From Desulfobacterales bacterium (GTDB lineage Bacteria; Desulfobacterota; Desulfobacteria; Desulfobacterales; UBA2174_A), in contig JALOPD010000044.1 of assembly GCA_025454075.1 (NCBI GenBank), positions 1 to 19,416 of the forward strand: DNA of 19,416 nucleotides. The letters are read 5' to 3'. A program made the translations under genes and the position numbers. Shown one piece after another: positions 14,063-19,416 of the stretch (position 1 is the stretch's first letter; each line of letters starts with the position of its first letter). The notes under the pieces were generated by a model that was not told where the DNA came from, made no database searches, and saw only the letters and a list, made by a program, of their open reading frames with translations.

Positions 14063-15226
14063 TCAGCGCGGGAACAGGGTTTTGAGCTTGAGCAGCAGCG
14101 ATAGATCGCCTTCGACCGTGTATTTCCCGCTCATGAAGGCCTGCTGACCGTCGAGTTCCCCGGCGGCGACGGCCGTCCACACATCCTCGGGCGTGCGGAT
14201 CACGATGCCGGGCGCTGCCGCCGGCCCTTCGTGGTAGCTGCAACTCTCCCCGCTGATTCTGAGATGGGCCTGAAACGGCGCCTTCCCCGACACATCGAAT
14301 TGATAAACCGCCTCGAGGCCCCGGGCGGCTGTCGGGTCGAAGCCGAGCGGCATCGATTCCAGAAGCTCCCGGCAGTTCGTCGAGCGGGCGGGGCCAGGGG
14401 CTGAAGCGGTCTGCCGGTTTCCGGGCTTCTTTCCGGTCCGCCGGGAGCGGTGCTGCGCGATGGTCTCTTGAATCCAGGCCTTGCGCATCCCGGGGTCAAA
14501 CGGCGTCGTTTCCCGTTCCTGCTGGACATAGGCTTCGAAATCCCGGTAGAGGCCGTGCTTTTCCCAGTGTTCGAAGTCGTTTTTCATGATCGACTCCCGG
14601 TGCTCGCGGACCAGCGCCCCCATGAACCGGTAAAAAACGAGGTCGCTGTCGGTGGCCGGGTAACGTCGTTTTTCCTTCACCGCTTGCGCCAGGTCCCGGG
14701 CCAGGTCGTGGGCGCGCGCCTCCACCGCGGGCCGGCCCAGGAATTCGCCGGGCCCGGTGGCCAGCGCGGTGAGGCGGCCCACGCTGAAGGCGCCGAAGAC
14801 CCGCAGCAGGTTCCCCAAGTATTCAGCCGTCTGGGTTTCGCCGTAACCGGCCGACACGCTCACGGCCAAGCCCGGCTTCCATCGGGGTCGCGGCTTGTGG
14901 CCGAAGGCCAGGCTGCGGTCGAGAAAGGTTTTCATCTGGGCCGTGACCTGCAGGAAATAGACGGGCGAGGCCAGGATGACGCCGTCGGCCGCCAACAGGC
15001 GTTCGACGAGGCCGGCGTGATCGTCCTGGATCCAGCAACGGCCCTTTTCCATGCAAACCCCGCAGCCGATGCAGTAATCGATGTCCCGGTCGCAGAGGTG
15101 GATGACCTCGAGGGCAAGGCCGTTTTCGGCAAGGGCCGGCCTGAGCATCTCGAGCATCATGGCGGTGTTGCCGATGCCGGCGTGGGGCGACCCGTTTAAG
15201 GCCACGATGGTGAAGCGGCTTTCCAT
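14063..15226 (-). CDS. Iron-sulfur-flavoprotein-like reductase fused to an SCP2 sterol-carrier domain
   Basis: Residues 1-185 are a flavodoxin-like NADPH-dependent FMN reductase domain: IVALNGSPHAGIGNTAMMLE (7-26) is the FMN phosphate-binding loop and ILASPVYFLQVTAQMKTFLDR (84-104) the second flavin motif. C52-x2-C55-x2-C58-x5-C64 (CIGCGVCMEKGRC) matches the compact cysteine motif of archaeal/anaerobe iron-sulfur flavoproteins, suggesting a [4Fe-4S] cluster. A charged linker follows, with residues about 190-260 resembling NAD(P)H-oxidoreductase tails. Residues 285-387 form an SCP2-like lipid-binding domain (GKAPFQAHLRISGES, GELDGQQAFMSGKYTVEGDLSLLLKL). ATG 15226 is preceded by AAGGAG; the frame continues upstream to 15376 without a ribosome site. 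A role in redox chemistry on a lipid or acyl substrate is inference. Confidence 0.88.
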   Translation of the reverse strand: MESRFTIVALNGSPHAGIGNTAMMLEMLRPALAENGLALEVIHLCDRDIDYCIGCGVCMEKGRCWIQDDHAGLVERLLAADGVILASPVYFLQVTAQMKTFLDRSLAFGHKPRPRWKPGLAVSVSAGYGETQTAEYLGNLLRVFGAFSVGRLTALATGPGEFLGRPAVEARAHDLARDLAQAVKEKRRYPATDSDLVFYRFMGALVREHRESIMKNDFEHWEKHGLYRDFEAYVQQERETTPFDPGMRKAWIQETIAQHRSRRTGKKPGNRQTASAPGPARSTNCRELLESMPLGFDPTAARGLEAVYQFDVSGKAPFQAHLRISGESCSYHEGPAAAPGIVIRTPEDVWTAVAAGELDGQQAFMSGKYTVEGDLSLLLKLKTLFPR

Positions 15227-15261
15227 TTTTTGTTTCTCCTTTTGAAAAGGCGTGGCTCCAG

Positions 15262-15420
15262 TCAGGGTTCCTTCTGGAGGCGGTTGCGCAGAACCAGGCC
15301 CGCCGCCGTTAGCAAGAGAGCAAGCAGCCGGGTCTGAGCGGAGGTGAAGCCGGTCAGTTCGGACAGAAGGATCCACGCCGCAGAAACCATGGCGGGGACC
15401 TGGCGGATCAGTCGAGCCAC
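15262..15420 (-). CDS. Possible small membrane protein coupled to MerR gene
   Basis: A 52-codon frame starts at GTG 15420, 13 bases inside the end of the MerR gene, with GAGGAG eight bases upstream. It stops 35 bases before the flavoprotein start. The product has a hydrophobic stretch (RLLALLLTAAGLVL) flanked by basic residues, consistent with one membrane segment or amphipathic helix. A longer frame from 15519 has no ribosome site and overlaps MerR more. The call rests on position and ribosome site only; no homology was recognised. Confidence 0.45.
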   Translation of the reverse strand: MARLIRQVPAMVSAAWILLSELTGFTSAQTRLLALLLTAAGLVLRNRLQKEP

Positions 15421-16157
15421 GGTTCGCGCTCCTCGCTCTCGGGGGTCGGTGTCTCTTTCAGGTCCTTCATGGCCGCCACCCGGTGCTGGAACAGACGGTC
15501 GATGATGTAGGCTCGGCACATGCGGGCGTTCTTTACCATTCGGGTCGTTGCCGCCGCATCCTGCTGATAGGGCAGTAAGCCGGTCATCCGGTTGCGCAGC
15601 GCCATTTCCTGGTCGACGATCTTTTCGCCCAGATCCGCATAGTAAGAGAGGTCTCTCGCCCGGATGCCGAAATGGAGAGCGTCCAGGTACATCCGGCCCA
15701 TGCGGACGTCCTCCGCATCAAACCGGCCCTCGTCGAGCGGCAGCAGCAGCCGCGTCCGCTGCAGCTCTTCCAGTTGGCTTTCGTTCAGGCCCGTTTCGCG
15801 GCAGAAGGCTTCGGCATCGAGCAGACGCCTGGTGCCGCCTGGGCCGAAGACTTCCTCGTTGAGTTCGAGATAGACCCCGAGTTCGGCCCCCCGATCCGTG
15901 TCATCGAGGCAGCGTTTGATTTCAGAAAGCGTGAGGCGATGGCGCTCCTGCATCTGTTGGATGAGCCGGATGCGTTCGACGCAGGCCGGGTCGTAATAGG
16001 CCATGTTGGGGCTCGTCTTGCGGGGGTGGGGCAGGAGCCCCTGGCCGATGTAGTAGAGGATGGTGGATTTGGGTACTCCGGTCGCCGAGGCGAGTTCGTT
16101 CATTTTCAACCCTTGGGCCGGTCCGCCTGAATTACGTTTTGAGTGGCGTTTGTGCAC
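15408..16157 (-). CDS. MerR-family transcriptional regulator
   Basis: The 249-aa protein has a MerR winged helix-turn-helix at about residues 17-88: MNELASATGVPKSTILYYIGQGLLPHPRKTSPNMAYYDPACVERIRLIQQMQERHRLTLSEIK. The remainder is a long helical sensor region (about 100-235) with two scattered cysteines. The compact C-terminal cysteine sites of the metal-sensing MerR proteins are absent, so it more likely senses an organic ligand. The start is a GTG at 16157 in this call; ATG 16103 with AAGGG six bases upstream is an alternative that trims the N-terminus to the HTH. It probably heads an operon with the small ORF and the flavoprotein-SCP2 gene and may control it and itself through the dyad at 16326-16350. 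Confidence 0.9.
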   Translation of the reverse strand: MHKRHSKRNSGGPAQGLKMNELASATGVPKSTILYYIGQGLLPHPRKTSPNMAYYDPACVERIRLIQQMQERHRLTLSEIKRCLDDTDRGAELGVYLELNEEVFGPGGTRRLLDAEAFCRETGLNESQLEELQRTRLLLPLDEGRFDAEDVRMGRMYLDALHFGIRARDLSYYADLGEKIVDQEMALRNRMTGLLPYQQDAAATTRMVKNARMCRAYIIDRLFQHRVAAMKDLKETPTPESEEREPWLD

Positions 16158-16305
16158 GCTGCAGCTCTTATGAAGGGTGCTGTTCGGGTTTGTTTAACGG
16201 CGTGAAGCGTCGTTGATTGGTTCCTCGCCGATTGCCTTTTCACGCCGGTCGGCCGAAAGGTTTGCGTCCGGGCGGAGCCCGCTGAAGAATCGACGCGATA
16301 GTTCC

Positions 16306-16350
16306 CAAATATTCTAAAATTAGATAAGTGTCAAGTGTTGCTTCACACTT
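16306..16350 (-). promoter_or_regulatory. Promoter and candidate operator of the MerR operon
   Basis: On the minus strand a consensus TTGACA (16334 to 16329) is followed after 17 bases by TATTTG (16311 to 16306), giving a plausible sigma-70 promoter. Overlapping the -35 box are three hexamers: AAGTGT at 16326-16331, AAGTGT at 16333-16338 and their complement ACACTT at 16345-16350. Together they form an inverted plus direct repeat, a likely site for autoregulation by the MerR protein. The -10 box is weak. Confidence 0.5.
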
Positions 16351-16405
16351 TATTTTTAAGAAGGCACCGGGGCAAATTGTGCTTGCGGCAGGGGGTGTCA
16401 GCCGT

Positions 16406-16798
16406 CTATTTACTCGATTGAGAAAAATCCGGGGGCGATAGGCGTCTTATGCGGGACAGGACTTCAAGTGCGTCGGATTTTGCCGGGTCAAGCGGGAGCT
16501 GGGCCATTATTCCGAGCCCCTCGCCGGCATCGTGAAAATCCTCTGGGGAAAGGTCGCTGATCACAACGGTGTTGATCATGGCGTTGATCGGCAGCAAACG
16601 TCTCACCAGGTCGAGCCCCGGTATGTCCGGCAGGTTGTGGTCGATGATCACGGCGAGGGGCGGGTGCTTCATGACATCGGCGATGGCCGCCGTGCCGTCT
16701 TCCGCCCACGCCACCTGAATGTCCTGCTGCTCTGCAAGGGATTGAGCGAATTCGGCCAACCGCCTGCGACGGGGCGAGACGATTAAAATACGGTGCAT
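16406..16798 (-). CDS. Stand-alone response-regulator receiver, atypical phosphorylation site
   Basis: The 130-aa protein is a CheY-like receiver domain with no output domain. The phosphoacceptor is D53 (LAVIIDHNLPDIPGLDLVRRL) and the Ser/Thr switch position is S81 (TVVISDLS). The acidic pair that binds Mg2+ is replaced by S8-P9 (ILIVSPRRRR), and the conserved lysine before the beta5 proline is L101 (AQLPLDP). Phosphorylation by the usual mechanism is therefore doubtful, and it may be a pseudo-receiver acting by protein contact. It is the last gene of the ORP/iron-sulfur cluster, 30 bases after the FmdB-like gene. No sensor kinase lies in the window. AAAGG precedes the start. Confidence 0.85.
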   Translation of the reverse strand: MHRILIVSPRRRRLAEFAQSLAEQQDIQVAWAEDGTAAIADVMKHPPLAVIIDHNLPDIPGLDLVRRLLPINAMINTVVISDLSPEDFHDAGEGLGIMAQLPLDPAKSDALEVLSRIRRLSPPDFSQSSK

Positions 16799-16828
16799 GC
16801 TGAAACCTTTCGTTTCCTACGAAACAGG

Positions 16829-17083
16829 TCAACCCTGCGTGCGGCCGCAGCACGAGCCGGGCCCGGCGCACCCGGCCTCGGCCGGCCGGCTGCCGCAGCA
16901 GCCGTGGTCCCGCGGACCCGGCATGTTCCGGCGTCCGCTGCCGGTCAAGGTGCTGGTCGGCGACATCAGCTTTTCCGGCTGAGACCCGCCGCAGGCCGGG
17001 CATTCCAGCGGGGAGTCCGGCGCCAACACCAGGGATTCCCCCCGATAACCGCACTTATGGCAGTGGATGTCGAATATCGGCAT
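16829..17083 (-). CDS. FmdB-like zinc ribbon with Cys-rich tail
   Basis: This 84-aa protein starts MPIFDIHCHKCGYRGE, the FmdB signature. Zinc knuckles are C8-x2-C11 and C28-x2-C31 (CPACGG) and the domain ends EKLMSPTS. The tail from residue about 58 is unusual, with five more cysteines in GCCGSRPAEAGCAGPGSCCG, which could hold a second metal or cluster. It overlaps the last 29 bases of the IscU-like gene and has AAAGGAA before its ATG, indicating translational coupling. A larger frame extends upstream in the same phase but is only a shadow of the IscU-like gene. Confidence 0.85.
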   Translation of the reverse strand: MPIFDIHCHKCGYRGESLVLAPDSPLECPACGGSQPEKLMSPTSTLTGSGRRNMPGPRDHGCCGSRPAEAGCAGPGSCCGRTQG

Positions 17084-17528
17084 CGAGTGTTCCTTTCTTT
17101 TCTGCGGCGCGGGGCGGCGGTTGAGAGGATGCGCCCTGCCGCCCATAGCAGTCTGCGATCGCCTCCCCGAGGGTATTGACGGCCAGTCGCGCGCAGTGCA
17201 GGTGGTCCTCCGGAAGGCCGCCCAGCTCGGCCTCCACATCCTGAGGTGTGATCTCAAGCGCCTGCTCCAGCGACCGGTTCCAGGCGAGTTCGGCCATGGC
17301 GCTGGCGCAGGCGATGGTGAAGGCGCACCCGCGGGGCATGTGCCGGATATCGCTGATCCGTTCGCCGTCCACTTTGAGGGTGATTTCGACGGAGTCCCCG
17401 CACTGGCCGACCCCGACGGCACGGCCGGCCGGCTGCTCGATAACCCCTAAATGGGACGGCACATTCACGTGCCGAATGAAGCGGTTGTCGAGTTTGCTGA
17501 AATCCATCTCAGGTCGATGCGCTTTCAT
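17055..17528 (-). CDS. IscU/NifU-N-type iron-sulfur cluster scaffold-like protein
   Basis: The 157-aa protein resembles IscU: CGDSVEITLKVDGERISDIRHMPRGCAFTIACASAMAEL carries the first two scaffold cysteines (C43, C68), and LPEDHLHCARLAVNTLGEAI carries the third (C112), each in its expected context. IscU-type proteins hold nascent [2Fe-2S]/[4Fe-4S] clusters. The N-terminal approximately 40 residues and the proline-rich C-terminus (about 135-157) lie outside the core. No cysteine desulfurase gene is next to it, so sulfur may come from elsewhere or the scaffold may serve a different metal centre. The start at 17528 has GAGG six bases upstream. It follows the NifX-like gene by 23 bases and overlaps the FmdB-like gene. 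Confidence 0.85.
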   Translation of the reverse strand: MKAHRPEMDFSKLDNRFIRHVNVPSHLGVIEQPAGRAVGVGQCGDSVEITLKVDGERISDIRHMPRGCAFTIACASAMAELAWNRSLEQALEITPQDVEAELGGLPEDHLHCARLAVNTLGEAIADCYGRQGASSQPPPRAAEKKGTLDADIRHPLP

Positions 17529-17551
17529 GCGAACCTCGGCCGGTCATCGAT

Positions 17552-17947
17552 TTATAAAGCCCCCGGCTGATGACCGCCCCCTCCGCCGCAGGTGTGCTGC
17601 TGGCTGAACTCCGCCAGCCGTCCTTCGTTGAACGCCTGGACGGCTTCGGCCACCGTGCGGGCCTGCCCGCAGTGGAAGACCTGGATCCCCATCTGCTGGA
17701 ATCCCATGAGGGGCCGCATGCCCATGCCGCCGGCCAGCAGCACCCGCACCCGGTTCTGGGCCAGATGGCTTACCGGCGCCATGCAGCCGCCCTGTTCGTG
17801 GGGGACGTTGGGGATGACGTTGACGGATGCGACCTGCCCGTCGTTGACGGTGACCAGGGTGTAAAGCTCACAGTGCCCGAAGTGGGCGCCCACGGCGGCA
17901 TCCAGGCCCCCGGGGAGTTCGGAAGGAACGGCAACGATGGTGCTCAT
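17552..17947 (-). CDS. NifX/NifB-type, orange-protein-like cofactor-binding protein
   Basis: The 131-aa protein belongs to the dinitrogenase iron-molybdenum cofactor biosynthesis family (NifX, NafY, NifB C-terminus, MTH1175, ORP). Family marks are IVAVPSELPGGLDAAVGAHFGHCELYTLVTV at the N-terminus, and VRVLLAGGMGMRPLMGFQQMGIQVFH in the core. The C-terminus ends THTCGGGGGH-like (CGGGGGH), a common feature of ORP relatives. These proteins bind metal-sulfur clusters; the D. gigas orange protein carries a Mo-Cu-S cluster. ATG 17947 is preceded by AAAGGAGT; the upstream ATG at 17971 has no ribosome site. It sits 58 bases after the MinD-ferredoxin gene, as in known orp operons. Confidence 0.88.
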   Translation of the reverse strand: MSTIVAVPSELPGGLDAAVGAHFGHCELYTLVTVNDGQVASVNVIPNVPHEQGGCMAPVSHLAQNRVRVLLAGGMGMRPLMGFQQMGIQVFHCGQARTVAEAVQAFNEGRLAEFSQQHTCGGGGGHQPGAL

Positions 17948-18005
17948 GACAGGTTTACTCCTTTCACTCATTGTGTTGTGGATGTCGGTTTCGGACTATC
18001 GCCGC

Positions 18006-18893
18006 TCAAACGGCTTTTGCCTTCTGGTTTCCCAACTCTACGATGCGGCGCCACACCCGCCGGATCTCGGCAGACACTCCGTCGGCGTGGAACTCGGTGA
18101 CCGCCTGCCGCAGGACCATGGCCTCGGTGACGGCCGGATCGTAAGGCAGCGTAGCGAGAAATTCAACCTGAGCCTCGCCGCACCAGCGCCGGATCCCGCT
18201 GGTGTTCGCGGGGTTCAGGTCCGCCTTGTTCACGATCACCCCGGTGGGGATCTTGAAATGCCGGCAGAGGTCGGCCACGCGTTCGAGGTCGTGAAGCCCC
18301 GACGGCGTGGGCTCCGTCACCAGGACGGCGAAATCGGTCCCGCTGAGCGAGCTGATCACCGGGCACCCGATCCCGGGCGCGCCGTCGGACAGGATCAGCG
18401 CGCGGCCGGTCTGCTGCGCCCGTTCTCTCGCCTTCCCGCGCAGCAGCGCCACCAGCCGGCCCGAATTTTCAGCCCCCGGAAAGAGCTGGGCATGGACCAT
18501 CGGTCCGAAGCGCGTGCGCGACAAAAACCACTCCCCGCAGTGGCGCTCCGGAAAACCGATGGCGCCGACCTGGCAGAAGTGCACGCACACCTTGCAGCCT
18601 TCGCACTTGACGGGGTCGACGGCGAAGCCCGCCGCCTGGCTCGTGACCGCTCCGAAACGGCACACCTCGGCGCACACGCCGCACCCGTTGCAGGCCGCGA
18701 GGTCGATGACCGCTTCATGACCGGAGAAAAAATCCTCCCGGACCTCGTTCTCCGGCTGAAGAATCAGGTGCAGGTCCGGCGCGTCCACGTCCAGGTCGCA
18801 GATGACGGCGTCTGCGGCCAGGTGTGCGAAGGCCGCCGTAAGCGACGTTTTGCCGGTGCCGCCCTTGCCGCTGATGACGATGATTTCAGGCAT
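18006..18893 (-). CDS. MinD/ParA-type ATPase with inserted 2x[4Fe-4S] ferredoxin domain (ORP-type)
   Basis: The 295-aa protein has a deviant Walker A, SGKGGTGKT (8-16), typical of MinD/Mrp/NifH-like ATPases, and the ICDLDVDAPD switch I. A ferredoxin insert follows with two clusters of ligands, C68-C71-C74-C78 and C97-C100-C103-C107. Later motifs (LILSDGAPGIGCPVISSLSG, VLVTEPTPSGLHDLER, GVIVNKADLN) match the family. In Desulfovibrio such proteins (ORP3/ORP4) are encoded beside the orange protein. It overlaps the upstream ATPase gene by eight bases, with AGGAGGT eight bases before its ATG. It probably couples ATP hydrolysis to cluster transfer or protein interaction; which one is not known. Confidence 0.92.
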   Translation of the reverse strand: MPEIIVISGKGGTGKTSLTAAFAHLAADAVICDLDVDAPDLHLILQPENEVREDFFSGHEAVIDLAACNGCGVCAEVCRFGAVTSQAAGFAVDPVKCEGCKVCVHFCQVGAIGFPERHCGEWFLSRTRFGPMVHAQLFPGAENSGRLVALLRGKARERAQQTGRALILSDGAPGIGCPVISSLSGTDFAVLVTEPTPSGLHDLERVADLCRHFKIPTGVIVNKADLNPANTSGIRRWCGEAQVEFLATLPYDPAVTEAMVLRQAVTEFHADGVSAEIRRVWRRIVELGNQKAKAV

Positions 18894-19416
18894 GCGCGGT
18901 GACCTCCTGCTGCCGTGAGGCCGCGGCCAGGCCGCGCAGTCCGGCCATCAATGCCGTAAAGGTATTGCGCATGTCCGGCAGGGTTTCCGCCAGCACCTGC
19001 CCCTTGGAGTAGGCTTCCGCCAGCCGGCGCTCGAAGGGGATTTCGGCCAGGATCGGCAGTTGTCGGCTGCGGCAGTAGTCCTGCACGGAGTGATCCCCCA
19101 GCCCCGCGCGGTTGATGACGGCGCCCATGGGTTTGCCGAGGGGAGCGAAGGCTTCGTGGGCCAACCGGAAATCATGGAACCCGAAAGGGGTCGGCTCGGT
19201 GACGAGCAGAATCAGGTCGCTCGGCAGCACGGCGTTGACCGCCGGGCAGCTGGTGCCCGGCGGGGCGTCGATGATGACGTCGGAGGCCGCCTCTTGGCGG
19301 GTTTGCTCGAGCTTGGCGATGACGGCCCGCATCAAAGGGGGGCTCATGGCCTCCCCGACGCGCAGCCGGCCCATGAAAAACCCGATTCGGCCGGCGGCGC
19401 TTCCCCAGGAGATCTC
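18886..19416 (-). CDS. Second MinD/ParA-type ATPase of the ORP cluster (5' end outside window)
   Basis: The frame is open from the right edge of the window to a TGA at 18886, so only the C-terminal 176 residues are present and the start is missing. Visible motifs are IGFFMGRLRVGEAMSPPLMRAV, DVIIDAPPGTSCPAVNAVLPSDLILLVTEPTPFGFHDFRLA and MGAVINRAGLGD, the second half of a MinD/Mrp/ORP-type ATPase. Whether it carries an N-terminal ferredoxin insert like its neighbour cannot be seen. Its stop lies inside the start region of the downstream ATPase gene (8-base overlap), so the two are translationally coupled. Such tandem non-identical ATPases are typical of orp operons. An ATG at 19374 is inside the domain and is not the start. 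Confidence 0.9.
   Translation of the reverse strand, partial: EISWGSAAGRIGFFMGRLRVGEAMSPPLMRAVIAKLEQTRQEAASDVIIDAPPGTSCPAVNAVLPSDLILLVTEPTPFGFHDFRLAHEAFAPLGKPMGAVINRAGLGDHSVQDYCRSRQLPILAEIPFERRLAEAYSKGQVLAETLPDMRNTFTALMAGLRGLAAASRQQEVTAHA

Noticed and set aside
16829..17422. 197-codon minus-strand frame
   Set aside because: Only the last 84 codons are a gene (FmdB-like, start 17083); the rest is out of frame with the IscU-like gene it overlaps.
17937..18902. 321-codon plus-strand frame
   Set aside because: It is a mirror of the MinD-ferredoxin ATPase gene, which has motifs and a good ribosome site.

Overview
The window is GC-rich bacterial chromosome from a strict anaerobe. The best guess is Desulfobacterota (sulfate-reducer-like deltaproteobacteria). 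This rests on gene content: a two-ATPase orange-protein (ORP/MinD-ferredoxin) cluster, an Rrf2 regulator with three cysteines, FmdB-type zinc ribbons, a B12-type radical SAM protein and a flavoprotein with a compact cysteine motif. No rRNA, tRNA, CRISPR array, insertion sequence or prophage was seen. Taxonomy is inferred and cannot be proven from the window.

Layout. 1-2.8 kb (minus): a secreted trypsin-like protease with seven TPRs and an iron-type alcohol dehydrogenase, followed by a 412-bp divergent intergenic region with a strong dyad. 3.2-4.9 kb (plus): a long LOG-family Rossmann protein and an exported DUF4124 protein. 4.9-7.1 kb (minus): an Rrf2 regulator, an unrecognised 322-aa protein and an O-methyltransferase; the last two are probably an operon. 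The gap between regulator and unknown gene is rich in inverted repeats. 7.5-8.3 kb: a tiny zinc ribbon (plus) convergent with a NUDIX hydrolase (minus). 8.5-11.1 kb (plus): a DUF5658 membrane protein and a large B12-binding-type radical SAM protein.

11.2-12.0 kb (plus): a lower-GC BrnT-like toxin/antitoxin pair, then an FmdB zinc ribbon. 12.2-12.9 kb (minus): a UPF0173 metallo-hydrolase ending in a 13-bp stem terminator. 13.3-14.0 kb (plus): two tiny proteins, one a CxxC/CxxC protein, separated by an 18-bp perfect hairpin with a GCAA loop. 14.1-16.2 kb (minus): a MerR regulator, a coupled small membrane ORF and an iron-sulfur-flavoprotein-like domain fused to an SCP2 sterol-carrier domain.

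16.4 kb to the right edge (minus) is the most coherent block. It contains two ParA/MinD-type ATPases (the upstream one cut by the window edge, the downstream one carrying eight ferredoxin cysteines), a NifX/ORP-like protein, an IscU-type scaffold, an FmdB-like protein with a Cys-rich tail and a stand-alone receiver lacking canonical phosphorylation residues. Overlaps of 8 and 29 nt and short gaps suggest one transcript. The likely theme is assembly or handling of an iron-sulfur or other metal cluster; the combination with a U-type scaffold and a pseudo-receiver is the most interesting system here.
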